64,000 nucleotides of DNA from Halanaerobacter jeridensis (GTDB lineage: Bacteria > Bacillota > Halanaerobiia > Halobacteroidales > Halobacteroidaceae), in contig NZ_JAFBDQ010000006.1 of assembly GCF_016908315.1 (NCBI RefSeq), positions 124,001 through 188,000 of the forward strand, written 5' to 3'. Positions 49,196-58,689 of this stretch are shown here, piece by piece (within the stretch, counting starts at the first letter, position 1; each line of letters begins with the position of its first letter). The translations under genes and the position numbers were made by a program. The notes under the pieces were generated by a model. That model was not told the DNA's origin. It saw only the letters and a list, made by a program, of their open reading frames with translations, and did not search any database.

Positions 49196-51952
49196 TTATT
49201 GTGACTGTTCTTTGCTTTCTATTTGATTATTTTCTCGTAATTCATCTATAAGCTCTTCTAATTCATTAATTTTATTACCATAACTTTCCCAATTTCCCTT
49301 TTTCAATTCACTTTGAGCATCTTCATAAGTTGAAATCAAGTCATTAAGCAATTGATTATTAAGCGTTCCTATTGGAACATTTTGCTGCTGTTCATCCTCT
49401 TCTAATATTTCCTCAGGATTTTCAACTCCAAAGATGCGGAGTAAAGCTCGATCTAAAGTTGTATCCATAACTACTTGATCACCATAAGCAACAATAATTC
49501 TTTTTAATTCAGGTAATTTGCTCTGGTCTGATTGCAAATAAATTGGCTCTACATAAAGAATTGATTCATCGATAGGAATAGTTAATAAATTACCTCTAAT
49601 AATACTTGAACCTCGCTGGTCCCATAAACTTAATTGTTCAGAAATACTTGATTCTTGGTCAATTCTTGATTCAATTTGCCGCGGTCCATAGACCAATTTG
49701 CTTTTAGGGAATCTATACATGATTAGTTCTCCATCAGATTTACCACCTAACCAAGCAATCATATTATCTTTATTTCTAGGAGTAAATGGTAGCATCGTTA
49801 AGAACCGTTCTTTTTCTTTATCATCCGGCAAATTCATGAGTGTATAATAAGGCTCGACATTAATAGATTGACCTGCATAATTTTCTTTAGGTAATTCCCA
49901 CATATCCTCTTTATTATAAAACACTTTTGGATCTTTCATATGATATTTTTCATACATATTTGCTTGTATCTTAAATAATTCTTCAGGATAGCGCAAATGA
50001 TTCTTGATCTCTTGTGGCATTTTATCTTTAGTTAAAAATAAATTTGGGAAAATCTTTTTATAAGTTTGTGCTATAGGATCAGATTCATCAACTATATAAA
50101 ATTTCATTTGTCCAGAATAAGCATTAGTAACAACTTTTACTGAGTTTCTAATGTAATTACCCCATCGTTGTGGTTCAGAATAAGGATACATATTACTAGT
50201 AGTATATGCATCTTGAATCCAATATAATTGTCCATCAGCTACAACTACATAAGGATCACTATCATATTCTAAAAATGGAGCTACTTTTTTAACTCGCTGT
50301 TTTATATTACGGTCAAACATTAATTGACTTTCAGATGTGATATCATTATTTAAGAATAATTTTAAAGTTCCATATTTAATAGAGAAGCTAATCTTTCTTA
50401 ATAAATTGCTTAATTTAACTCCTCCTTCTCCTTGATAAGAAGTATATTTATTTTTATTACCTTCTGGGTAATCAAATTCTTGTGCTTTTGTATTAACAAT
50501 AACATATTCATTTGTTTGCTCTCCATAATAAATTCGTGGCTCTGTAATATCAATTTTTTCACTTTGTGGTGGAATATCTTTTATTGTAAATTTAGGTGCT
50601 CCCCCAGGTGTTTTTTCACTAACTGGACTCATAGCTACTCCAAAACCGTGAGTATAGTTTAATCGTTTATTGACCCAACTTTGATTTGCAAATGATTTTT
50701 GGTCTAATTCTCGTGCTCCTAGCATTACTTGTCTTAACTCCCCGTCAATTTCATAACGATCTACATCAATGTCATTAAAAGTGTAATAAGAACGAATCTC
50801 CTGTAATTGACTATAAGTTGATTTTAAAGGTCGGGGATCCCATAACCTAATATTGTTATAAGTCGCTTCATTATTTTTAATTTTTTCATAACTTAAATTC
50901 TCTGAAACTGGGAAATCTTTTTCTACAATTTTATCTAAATTATACCCCTGTTGTGTGTGTTTGATATTGTGTTTAATATAAGGAGTTTCTCTATTCAATT
51001 CATTAGGTTCTACTTGATACTGTTGTACAAAAGCAGGATATAAACTTCCTAATAAGATTGAAATTACAATTAAAGAAGCTACTCCAATAGCAATTAATTT
51101 AAATTTCTTAATAAAAATATTAACTACAATAAATAATGATAAAACTAATGAAACAACTGCTAATACTTTTAATGCTAAAATTTGAGCATGTACATCTGTA
51201 TAACTAGCTCCAAAAGCTACTCCTCGGTCAGAGTAAAGTAGATTAAACATATCTAATCTATAACCCCAAGCTTTAATAGCAAAGAATAAAGCAGCTAAAA
51301 TTGAAAAGTGGTTTTTAGCTTTATGACTAGAACTGATTTTTCTCAAAGCTGAATTACCACTACTAGTAATAAAGTAAATAACTCCCACAATAATAGCAGT
51401 TAAAATAATTAAGAAAGAAAACAACTGATATCCTAACTGAAATAATGGCAATTTAAAAATGTAAAAACTAAGATCATTATTAAACAAGGGATCTGTCATA
51501 TTAAAGGGAGTAGCATTAAAGAATTTCAAAATAGTCTTCCAACTATCTAAGCTAATACTACTAAATACAAATCCAATCACTGCACTAATAAGCAAATAAA
51601 TAATATTTAGCCTTTGCGGTGATAAAAATTGGGTGTACTTATTTTCTTGTTGATTCAACTCTACTACTGTACTCTCTTCTTCTTGTTGTTTTTCTTCTGC
51701 ATTTTCTAATAATTCTATTACTTTATCTTTAGTAAAGTAAAGATTAAGTAATAAAAACAAGGAAAAGATCATCCATATTACTAAGCGCATAAGAATTTTA
51801 GTACTAATAATTGTTTTGAAAACACTGCTGAAATTAGCACTTTCAAACCATAACCAGTCAGTATAAAGATTTACTCCAAAACTTAAAAAAGAACTAATTA
51901 TAAAGAAACCTATTACTAATGCTCCAAATATAAATTTAAATTTTTTACTCAT
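49196..51952 (-). CDS. UPF0182 family large membrane protein
   Basis: 918 residues. Seven membrane helices in the first 310 residues (beginning FIFGALVIGFFIISSFLSFG) are followed by a large outside domain with the family strings LWDPRPLKSTYSQLQEIRSY, RLNYTHGFGVAMSP, PRIYYGEQTNEYVIVNT and GLTIPIDESILYVEPIYLQ-like (NLLTIPIDESILYVEPIYLQ here), and an acidic end. UPF0182 proteins occur across Firmicutes and Actinobacteria with no known function. AAGGAGG precedes the ATG. Confidence 0.93.
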   Translation of the reverse strand: MSKKFKFIFGALVIGFFIISSFLSFGVNLYTDWLWFESANFSSVFKTIISTKILMRLVIWMIFSLFLLLNLYFTKDKVIELLENAEEKQQEEESTVVELNQQENKYTQFLSPQRLNIIYLLISAVIGFVFSSISLDSWKTILKFFNATPFNMTDPLFNNDLSFYIFKLPLFQLGYQLFSFLIILTAIIVGVIYFITSSGNSALRKISSSHKAKNHFSILAALFFAIKAWGYRLDMFNLLYSDRGVAFGASYTDVHAQILALKVLAVVSLVLSLFIVVNIFIKKFKLIAIGVASLIVISILLGSLYPAFVQQYQVEPNELNRETPYIKHNIKHTQQGYNLDKIVEKDFPVSENLSYEKIKNNEATYNNIRLWDPRPLKSTYSQLQEIRSYYTFNDIDVDRYEIDGELRQVMLGARELDQKSFANQSWVNKRLNYTHGFGVAMSPVSEKTPGGAPKFTIKDIPPQSEKIDITEPRIYYGEQTNEYVIVNTKAQEFDYPEGNKNKYTSYQGEGGVKLSNLLRKISFSIKYGTLKLFLNNDITSESQLMFDRNIKQRVKKVAPFLEYDSDPYVVVADGQLYWIQDAYTTSNMYPYSEPQRWGNYIRNSVKVVTNAYSGQMKFYIVDESDPIAQTYKKIFPNLFLTKDKMPQEIKNHLRYPEELFKIQANMYEKYHMKDPKVFYNKEDMWELPKENYAGQSINVEPYYTLMNLPDDKEKERFLTMLPFTPRNKDNMIAWLGGKSDGELIMYRFPKSKLVYGPRQIESRIDQESSISEQLSLWDQRGSSIIRGNLLTIPIDESILYVEPIYLQSDQSKLPELKRIIVAYGDQVVMDTTLDRALLRIFGVENPEEILEEDEQQQNVPIGTLNNQLLNDLISTYEDAQSELKKGNWESYGNKINELEELIDELRENNQIESKEQSQ

Positions 51953-52061
51953 AATTTAAAACCTCCTTTAAAAAATAGCACAACTGATTTTTTATTAACA
52001 AAATTTATGTCCTTAATGGATTATTTCTATAAAATCTTATTTCTTCCTGCTTAATTAGTAA

Positions 52062-52760
52062 TTATTCTAAATTAATTGTCGGAACGACTTCTTGATATTC
52101 AAAATAAGTAAAATATTTTCCATTTCCCAATTGAGCTAAAGTTTTCAATTGTAGTTGATTAATTTTATTGATTTCTCCTACATGGACAATATGAGTCTTT
52201 ATTTTTGCTTGCTTTAATTTTTTTATTATTTTAGTTGGCATCATCTTACCTGTATCTTTTCCATCAGTGATTAATAAAATGTGTTTTTTACCTTGAAATT
52301 TTATTAAATCATTTTTAGCTAATAAAAGATTAACCCCAATAGGTGATTTTCCCGCAGGAGTAACTTTAGCTAAATAACTCAAAAGATGTTGATTGTTATT
52401 AGGGGCAGGTTTTAATACTAAAAAGGAATTCCCCTTATTATTCTTACTGCCAAAGATTCTTAACCCTAAATGAACATTAGTAGATAATTCTCCACAAATA
52501 TCTTCTAATATTTCTTTAGCAATAGTAATTTTATTTTTATTGTCTATCTCACCCCACATACTTCCAGATACATCCCAAATTATCTCTAAGGCACTGTCTT
52601 CTTTAATATTTAGTTGTTGATTATTAACTTTTATTTCTCGACCAAATTCTGGATTCTCTTCTTTAGAGAAAGATAATATATTTAACATATTAATAGTTAA
52701 TATTCCCGAAATTAATACTATAATTAATATACCTAAAGTTAAGTTTTGTTTTAATCTCAT
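52062..52760 (-). CDS. Membrane-anchored von Willebrand factor A domain protein
   Basis: 232 residues: an N-terminal membrane helix (LGILIIVLISGILTINML) and one vWA domain with a complete MIDAS set (DVSGSM, TPAGKSPIG and LLITDGKD). The domain faces outside and binds a divalent metal and a protein partner. It resembles the TadG/BatA-type vWA of secretion or assembly loci but stands alone here. AAGGAGGGG lies 7 bases before the ATG. Confidence 0.88.
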   Translation of the reverse strand: MRLKQNLTLGILIIVLISGILTINMLNILSFSKEENPEFGREIKVNNQQLNIKEDSALEIIWDVSGSMWGEIDNKNKITIAKEILEDICGELSTNVHLGLRIFGSKNNKGNSFLVLKPAPNNNQHLLSYLAKVTPAGKSPIGVNLLLAKNDLIKFQGKKHILLITDGKDTGKMMPTKIIKKLKQAKIKTHIVHVGEINKINQLQLKTLAQLGNGKYFTYFEYQEVVPTINLE

Positions 52761-52844
52761 TTTAGAACCCCTCCTTTTTCTAATTATTATGATATATTTT
52801 TTTAATATGATATGTTCATAAGTGACTAAGTTTTAACTGTACTT

Positions 52845-52890
52845 AATTATAAAAAGGTGAGAACCAAATAATTTAGTTCTCACCTTAAAT
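52845..52890 (-). terminator. Terminator of the NhaC-type transporter gene
   Basis: AAGGTGAGAAC / GTTCTCACCTT stem with an 11-base loop, then TTTTTATAATT on the minus strand. Confidence 0.88.
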
Positions 52891-52910
52891 GATCTTCTAT
52901 TTTAAATTAT

Positions 52911-54470
52911 TTAATTACCTCCATCACCTTCTGGGATTTCTTTTCCAAATAACTCTAAAATAAGGTATAAAGTTATCATTCCTAAAACTAGCATTGGAAT
53001 TACTGCCCAATATGGTAGCCCTAAACCTGCTGGTAAAAACCCAAAAGCTACTGCTACTCCACCTACAGTTAAAGCATAAGGCATTTGTGTTTTAACATGA
53101 TCAATATGGTCTGCTGCTGAAGCAGTAGATGACATAATAGTCGTATCAGAAATTGGACTACAGTGATCTCCTAAGACACAACCAGTTAATACTGCTCCAA
53201 TCGATGGTAATAAAGGTGCACCAAAGTTAACTGCCATTGGAATTGCAATCGGCATAATAATTGCATTAGCACCCCATGAAGTTCCTGTAGCAAAGGCTAC
53301 AATTCCTGGAATAATAAACATCATAGTTGGTACCATAAATGGTGGAATAAATCCTTTAGTTGTATTAACAATAAATTGAGCTGTACCTAACTTTTCAATA
53401 ACATCACCTAATGCCCAAGCTAAAATCAAAATTCCACAGGCTGTAGCTAAAGCCTTGGCACCATCAATCCAACCTTCCATTGTTTCATCAAGGGATAATT
53501 TACCTTTAACTATTGCTAACAGTCCAGCAATTAAAGTTCCAGAAAAAGATGACCACAACAAGACAACACTAGAGTCTGCTTCACTAAAGGCTTTACGAAT
53601 AGTAACTCCTGCTTCCATGCCACCGCCACTATACCATAACCCAACTAAAGTAACAGCAATAACTCCAATAATCGGCATAAATGCATCATACCATTTCATT
53701 CTATGGTCACTTTTACCTTCCATATCTGTTAATTCATCTGAAGCCATAGGATTAGCATCATCAGCTAATACCTTTCCTTCTGTTCTAGCTCTTTTCTCTG
53801 CTTCGTACATTGGTCCAAAATCTTTGTTCTTCAGAGCAATAATTAACACCATAAATATTGCTAATATACTATAAAAACGATAGGGAATACTTTGAATAAA
53901 TGTAGCATAAATATTCCGCTCAATTCCTAACTTTGTAAAAGCATCTCTAATTAAGCCCATTTCATAACCAACCCAAGTAGAAATTAAAGCCATACTAGTC
54001 ACTGGAGCAGCTGTAGAGTCAACTATGTAAGATAACTTTTCACGTGATATTTTCAATCGGTCTGTAATTGATCGCATTGTCGTCCCTACAATTAAACTAT
54101 TTGCATAATCATCAAAGAAAATTAATAACCCCATAAACCAAGTTGAAACCTGAGCTTTTTTAGCCGACTTTGCTTTCTTAGCAATGAAATCTGCCACTTC
54201 TTGACTTGCACCAGACTTAGTAATAATTCCTACCATACCTGATAAAGTAATTAGAAACAATAAAATAGCTGCATTCCATGAGTCAGCTAAAGCACCAACT
54301 AAATAAGTATCAATAGTTTTCATAAAGCCAATTAAAGGATTGTTGTTAGCCAATAAAGTAGCACCAACAAAAACTCCGGCAAACAATGAAACCAAAACTT
54401 CTTTACTTCTCCAAGCTAAAATAATTGCTAGCAACGGTGGTAAAATTGATAACCATCCATAAGTATCCAT
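52911..54470 (-). CDS. NhaC-superfamily transporter under lysine riboswitch, LysW-like
   Basis: 519 residues with about eleven membrane helices. GWLSILPPLLAIILAWRSKE start, FFDDYANSLIVGTTMRSIT, STAAPVTSMALISTWVGYEM, ATGTSWGANAIIMPIAIPMA and GDHCSPISDTTIMSSTA are NhaC/YuiF-type motifs of Na+-coupled carriers. A lysine riboswitch directly upstream makes this an example of LysW, the NhaC-type predicted lysine transporter, rather than a simple Na+/H+ antiporter. That substrate assignment rests on the riboswitch and is inference. Confidence 0.88.
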   Translation of the reverse strand: MDTYGWLSILPPLLAIILAWRSKEVLVSLFAGVFVGATLLANNNPLIGFMKTIDTYLVGALADSWNAAILLFLITLSGMVGIITKSGASQEVADFIAKKAKSAKKAQVSTWFMGLLIFFDDYANSLIVGTTMRSITDRLKISREKLSYIVDSTAAPVTSMALISTWVGYEMGLIRDAFTKLGIERNIYATFIQSIPYRFYSILAIFMVLIIALKNKDFGPMYEAEKRARTEGKVLADDANPMASDELTDMEGKSDHRMKWYDAFMPIIGVIAVTLVGLWYSGGGMEAGVTIRKAFSEADSSVVLLWSSFSGTLIAGLLAIVKGKLSLDETMEGWIDGAKALATACGILILAWALGDVIEKLGTAQFIVNTTKGFIPPFMVPTMMFIIPGIVAFATGTSWGANAIIMPIAIPMAVNFGAPLLPSIGAVLTGCVLGDHCSPISDTTIMSSTASAADHIDHVKTQMPYALTVGGVAVAFGFLPAGLGLPYWAVIPMLVLGMITLYLILELFGKEIPEGDGGN

Positions 54471-54504
54471 TATTAATTATCCTCCTCTGTATTATTTTTA
54501 GGCA

Positions 54505-54690
54505 TAAAAAAATCCCTTAGTGCTTTCACTAAGGGATTAAATTAAAAATAGCACTCCACTAATTAAGTGACAGTATTATGCCTATTCAACATAACCCCAA
54601 CAGTTCATAACTGTTTCGGCAGTTATCCCTTTCCGCATTCAGTACTCTTGATAACTGCAACCTCTACATTAATATTGAATTTTAATCGCT
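54505..54690 (-). promoter_or_regulatory. Lysine (L-box) riboswitch with terminator
   Basis: Read on the minus strand: GTAGAGGTTGCAGTTATCAA, GAGTACTGAATGCGGAAAGG, GATAACTGCCGAAAC, GGGGTTATG, then ACTGTCACTTAATTAGTGGA and GTGCTA, all L-box blocks in order. The terminator AATCCCTTAGTG / CACTAAGGGATT (54511-54538) with T7 follows and lies just before the ribosome site of the transporter. Lysine is expected to shut down the gene. Confidence 0.95.
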
Positions 54691-54746
54691 ACTGTGAAGT
54701 ATAACAAATAAAATGACATAGTTCAACAATTAATTGTAATTCTTTT

Positions 54747-54947
54747 TTATGAGCCAGAAGGTATATCTAATTGATTAACTAAAATAGAAGGGACAGTATC
54801 GAGACCAGTTGCCAAATCAACCATTTCATGATGTTGATTGAGTAATTGCCCTATTACTTCATTAATTGTTTGCCCTTTATTTTGAGCTATTTGCTCTAAT
54901 AACTCATAGGTTGTTGGTGTTACACTTATTAGATGCTGAGATTTCAT
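54747..54947 (-). CDS. Small RHH-like protein of unknown function
   Basis: 66 residues: ISVTPTTYELLEQIAQNKGQ, TINEVIGQLLNQHHEMV resembles a short ribbon-helix-helix unit (strand, helix, turn with Asn, helix), followed by a flexible tail ending DIPSGS. GCAGGGGG precedes the ATG. It has no adjacent toxin. It lies between the riboswitch and a lipoprotein gene. Regulatory role possible, low confidence. Confidence 0.5.
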   Translation of the reverse strand: MKSQHLISVTPTTYELLEQIAQNKGQTINEVIGQLLNQHHEMVDLATGLDTVPSILVNQLDIPSGS

Positions 54948-54994
54948 TTTATCCCCCTGCTATTATTATTTGTTCTAGAAGAAATAATAATACT

Positions 54995-55486
54995 TTAAAT
55001 TTCTTCTTTTTTTATTTTTTCCCCAGCAACTGTATAAAATAAAACTTTATTTACTTCTTGCACCTCTGAAGCTGATAAACGGACTAAATCATAAGGATAA
55101 GTAATTACTTGAGTTACCATTTTCTCAGGATCTGGACTAATAGCTTTAATTGTGACCACTAAAGTCTGGTCCGCTTTTCTAATCTCTCTAATTTGAATAT
55201 TATAACCACCAGTTGGACACTCACCTAAAGCCACATAAACTGCTAAGCCGTCATCTAAAGACAAACCATCAATATTTCTTAGTTCCGTTTTTTTCTGTTG
55301 AATATTATCTGGAGTAATAGTCACAAATTCACTAGCATCTGGATATTCATCCTGCCGCCACTGACCTTCTATTTTTTGTGAAGTTTTATAGATTAAAGTT
55401 CCTTTGTTTTTTAATTGTGGATTACAAGCAATAACAGTCAGAGCTAAACTTAAAATTAAAAATGAAATCATAATTTTGGCTTTCAT
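54995..55486 (-). CDS. PrcB-like lipoprotein
   Basis: 163 residues with a signal sequence and lipobox LTVIAC, then a PrcB_C-type domain: YVALGECPTGGYNIQIREI and DPEKMVTQVITYPYDLVRLS, the usual GxCPTGGY and TQVxTYPxxxVRL signatures. PrcB stabilises the PrtP (dentilisin) protease in Treponema; in Firmicutes the domain occurs alone in lipoproteins. The partner is unknown. Confidence 0.85.
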   Translation of the reverse strand: MKAKIMISFLILSLALTVIACNPQLKNKGTLIYKTSQKIEGQWRQDEYPDASEFVTITPDNIQQKKTELRNIDGLSLDDGLAVYVALGECPTGGYNIQIREIRKADQTLVVTIKAISPDPEKMVTQVITYPYDLVRLSASEVQEVNKVLFYTVAGEKIKKEEI

Positions 55487-55641
55487 ATCTTGCCCCCTTT
55501 CAGTAGATTTCCATTACATTCTATCACTATTATAATATAAATTTATTTTTGCATCAATGAGTATTATTTAAAAATAATAGTTAATTATGTTATAATTATA
55601 GAGTCGAAAGTCATATTTCACAATATCAAGGAGGTTTTATT

Positions 55642-56076
55642 ATGGATAAAATCGAAATTAACTTAGGTGAAGAAAATTTTAAGTGCAATAAAATGATTGC
55701 TACTGTAAAAAGCGATAATCATGCTAATATGTTAGAACAATTAGTAGCAGGCAGTTGGACATTAGGAGAATTGATTACTGCTAAATCTAACTTTGAAAAT
55801 ATATTAGACCAGCAAATATATCAATCTTTAACTCCTGAACAACAATCATTACTAGATAGTATTGAAGAAAAAGAACAAAAAATGCAAAAAAATTTAGTAG
55901 AAAATTTAACTGCTGAAGAAAAAGAATTATATCAGCAATTAAATGATTTATCTTTTAATCGCTCAAGTACTAATAAAAAAATAAAAAAAGCTAATAAGAG
56001 CAAAAAAAATGATCCTAGCAATAACCAAGGAGATAAAGTAGTTGATTTAAATGAATACCGCAGTAGTAGTAACTAA
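55642..56076 (+). CDS. Hypothetical helical protein
   Basis: 144 residues: a 40-residue folded head (KIEINLGEENFKCNKMIATV) then Glu/Gln-rich helices (LTPEQQSLLDSIEEKEQKMQ) and a Lys/Asn/Ser-rich tail ending VDLNEYRSSSN. AAGGAGG lies 9 bases before the ATG. Soluble. It is divergent from the PrcB-like gene and ends at a terminator. Family not recognised. Confidence 0.65.
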   Translation: MDKIEINLGEENFKCNKMIATVKSDNHANMLEQLVAGSWTLGELITAKSNFENILDQQIYQSLTPEQQSLLDSIEEKEQKMQKNLVENLTAEEKELYQQLNDLSFNRSSTNKKIKKANKSKKNDPSNNQGDKVVDLNEYRSSSN

Positions 56077-56087
56077 ATTATAAGTGT

Positions 56088-56128
56088 AAAACAACAGGTC
56101 CCAGTTAACTGAGACCTGTTGTTTTAAT
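56088..56128 (+). terminator. Terminator after the hypothetical helical gene
   Basis: AAAACAACAGGTC / GACCTGTTGTTTT with an inner partly paired loop, then TAATCT. Confidence 0.88.
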
Positions 56129-56171
56129 CTCTATTTGATTTTATATTTTTATCTGAGTATTTATAACTAGA

Positions 56172-56726
56172 TTATAAATTGTTTTCTAATATTGCATCAG
56201 CTCTTTCTTTCTCTGTTGGTAACAATATTTCCGGAATATGACTAGAATTTAATGATGAAGAAATTATCTTATAACGAGCGCACTCTTCATAATTACCTTC
56301 ACAATACTCTTCCTTATAAACAGGACAACTCCGTAGAGCTGGACAATGTTCTTCTCTTGACTTTTCTTCTACAGTACTTAGTTTTTCTTCTTCATCAACC
56401 CAATCTTTTTCTAGCTCATCTATTCTTTCAGCCGGTGGAATATCAAGATCTATTTTTGCTTCTTTGACTTTAGTATCTTCTATATTTTCTTCTTCAATTC
56501 TTCCCTTATTTGTTTCAGCAGTAGGACTTAATTTTAATTGATTGTCAGCTTTAATATCAGAATATAATTTGTCTCCAATACCTTTAACATTTTTTAAATC
56601 ATCTAGGTCTACAAAACCATCATTATCTTGGCGATAATCAGCTATTCTTTCTGCTAATACCGGGCCAACATGTTCTAAATCAGTTAATCGATTTTGATCT
56701 GCCTGATTAACATTTACTTGTGCCAT
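56172..56726 (-). CDS. Helix-hairpin-helix protein with C-terminal five-Cys cluster
   Basis: 184 residues. The N-terminal 65 are a ComEA-style double HhH: VNVNQADQNRLTDLEHVGPV LAERI and FVDLDDLKNVKGIGDKLYSD. An acidic linker (residues about 70-120) leads to HCPALRSCPVYKEEYCEGNY EECARYK, five Cys in 27 residues, possibly an iron-sulfur or zinc site. No signal peptide, so unlike ComEA it should be cytoplasmic and bind DNA directly. I know no family with this combination. Confidence 0.7.
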   Translation of the reverse strand: MAQVNVNQADQNRLTDLEHVGPVLAERIADYRQDNDGFVDLDDLKNVKGIGDKLYSDIKADNQLKLSPTAETNKGRIEEENIEDTKVKEAKIDLDIPPAERIDELEKDWVDEEEKLSTVEEKSREEHCPALRSCPVYKEEYCEGNYEECARYKIISSSLNSSHIPEILLPTEKERADAILENNL

Positions 56727-56850
56727 GTTTTTTTCCTCCTCAGTTAAATAGTTGGTAGGAAAAATATTGAATAACCAAGTAACCTATATTTATTATAGGA
56801 TAAATAAATAAAAATTCAAACCCTAGAGTCTAAATAATTATTTTTCTCTC

Positions 56851-57468
56851 TTAAACTAGAGAAAGATGATCAATTAACTCATCTGCTGTTGTTAAATTAA
56901 AGTGCCCTTCTTCTAATTGCCAATACTGAACCTTATTACTTTGTTCTTGTAACAATTCGATCAACTGCGGGTGACAAGTCAAAATAAAAATTTGCTGATT
57001 TTGAGCTGATTTTTCTAGCTCTATAATTACCTGCTGTTGATGAAACAAATCGAAATTAACTAGTGAATCATCTAAAACAACTGGTAAATTGGTTTCTATT
57101 TCAGCAATTCGACTCATTCTAACTGCTAAAAATAGCTGTTCGTATGTTCCGCGACTTAAATCAACAATCGTTTCTGCTCTAAGATCATCTTCGGTCTTCA
57201 ATTTAAAGTCTACCTTATTCAAATTATTATGCGGCATAATTTCTTGATATTCCCCTTGAGTTAAGTTGGCTAAGATATCACTCGCTGGGGCCAACATTTC
57301 AGATTGTACTTTATTAATAAATCTTCTCTGTACTTTATCTAAAATAAAAGAAGCAGCTCGTTTTTGAGCATATTTTTTTGCTAATGGTTTTATATTTTGC
57401 CGACCTTGCTCAATCTTCTTTTGTGCTTTTAAATCATGAATTATCTCTTGATAAGTTTCATCATTCAA
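56851..57468 (-). pseudogene. C-terminal fragment of a YhaN/SbcC-like ATPase
   Basis: 205 residues corresponding to the last quarter of YhaN/SbcC-type SMC-like ATPases: a coiled-coil return (KIEQGRQNIKPLAKKYAQKR), the ABC signature DLSRGTYEQLFLAVRMSRI, the Walker B strand LPVVLDDSLVNFD and the H-loop ILTCHPQL. The Walker A half and most of the coiled coil are missing, so it cannot bind ATP in the normal way. It begins where the YhaO remnant ends, so a single internal deletion has joined the two genes. Confidence 0.82.
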
Positions 57469-57695
57469 TTGGATTGATTAGCCTTAATAGAACGCTGTTG
57501 TTGATCATAAACATCACCAGCTAAAATTATAAAATCTACCTCTTGCGAGATAGCTGTTTCTATTATATAAGCAAAGGCATTAAAATTAGCTTTTTCTAAT
57601 AATTTTTCCTGCTGTTTAGAAATATCTAATTGTGGTAATTGAATAGTACTACCCAAATGTATATCTGCAGCATGGATGAATTTTAAAGCCGCCAT
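57465..57695 (-). pseudogene. N-terminal fragment of a YhaO/SbcD-like exonuclease
   Basis: About 76 residues: FIHAADIHLGSTIQ (metal motif I) and VDFIILAGDVYDQQQRS (motif II) of the SbcD/YhaO/Mre11 phosphoesterases, then a stop. Motifs with the GNHD and later His residues are absent, so it is inactive. In intact operons yhaO is followed by yhaN; here only the head of the first and the tail of the second remain. Confidence 0.85.
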
Positions 57696-57705
57696 CAAAT
57701 CCCCC

Positions 57706-58593
57706 TCATGATTTAAAATTATCTCTAAATATATAACGATTATGAAATTCTAATACTTGCTGATCAGGATAAAAAATATGGTCATCCGGCAAATAAATAT
57801 CTTTATTATGATACTCATGATAGTAATCAGACTCTAATTGCGAAGCCACTAATACCTGATACCCTGGGGTAATAGTAATTAATCCTTCATCAAATAACTT
57901 ATGAAAGTCAGTACGTAATAAAATTCCATTTTTAGGATGGTGGCGATTGCTAGTCAAATGAGGATGAATGTGAACTGCATCTAACAATTCTGCATTATGT
58001 TCTTTTGTAATTACCCCTTGATTATTATAATACCTGAATAAATTTTGACGAAACTCTGATTGCCCCCTAGTCTGCGGAGCTTGATTAAATTGATACTCCT
58101 CATCAGCACTAATTGATGAAAAAGAAAAACCGACCTGCTGATAATCATTTTCAAAATGAATCTTATCTCGCTGAGGAAAATACTTATGTTTACTTATCGC
58201 ATCTGAAAAAGATAAATTATAGTCAGCCGGATAAAAATAATCATCTTCATCAAGAAAAACAGGATTTTGCAGTACAATACAGCCAATTTCTGTATTAAAA
58301 TCAGGCTCTTTATCTCCAGTAGCCTTAGTACCTAACTCATATAAACTATTAACTCCATTACCACGTCCAAACTTCTGCCAAGCTTCTCTAATTGTTAAAT
58401 TCTGATAATAATAAAAGTCAGCATACCCCGCTATCTTTCTCACTGGAGAACGCAATAAAAAATAAAATTTATCACCAAAATTTAGTTTTTGCGGGTTCCA
58501 TGGAGTATCAGTCCAAAAATTAATCACTTGAAAATTGAGCCGTTTCTTCAAAAACTGAAACCAATCTATATCTGTGGGTGTAATTGCAATCAT
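57706..58593 (-). CDS. HNH-type nuclease-like protein
   Basis: 295 residues. The C-terminal HNH_2-type motif AELLDAVHIHPHLTSNRHHP, KNGILLRTDFHKLFDEGL carries the two catalytic-zone His and the Asn. The N-terminal 130 residues (FGDKFYFLLRSPVRKIAGYADFY) look like an EVE/ASCH-type base-recognition fold. Where many relatives have a CAITG turn, this one has GVITKEHN, so a Cys is missing. It sits 10 bases from the yhaO fragment. The domain pair is known in predicted modification-dependent restriction enzymes; activity is unproven. Confidence 0.75.
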   Translation of the reverse strand: MIAITPTDIDWFQFLKKRLNFQVINFWTDTPWNPQKLNFGDKFYFLLRSPVRKIAGYADFYYYQNLTIREAWQKFGRGNGVNSLYELGTKATGDKEPDFNTEIGCIVLQNPVFLDEDDYFYPADYNLSFSDAISKHKYFPQRDKIHFENDYQQVGFSFSSISADEEYQFNQAPQTRGQSEFRQNLFRYYNNQGVITKEHNAELLDAVHIHPHLTSNRHHPKNGILLRTDFHKLFDEGLITITPGYQVLVASQLESDYYHEYHNKDIYLPDDHIFYPDQQVLEFHNRYIFRDNFKS

Positions 58594-58689
58594 TTTTTTC
58601 CTCCTTGGTCATTTCCTAGTCCTGTAACTATTAAACTGCCTTGATTATATCAAAGCCCTTTAGTTCTTTCAACAATAATCGATAAACTA

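Noticed and set aside
50432-50662. A Cys/Ile/Phe-rich plus-strand frame
   Set aside because: It lies wholly antisense to the UPF0182 gene and has no ribosome site.
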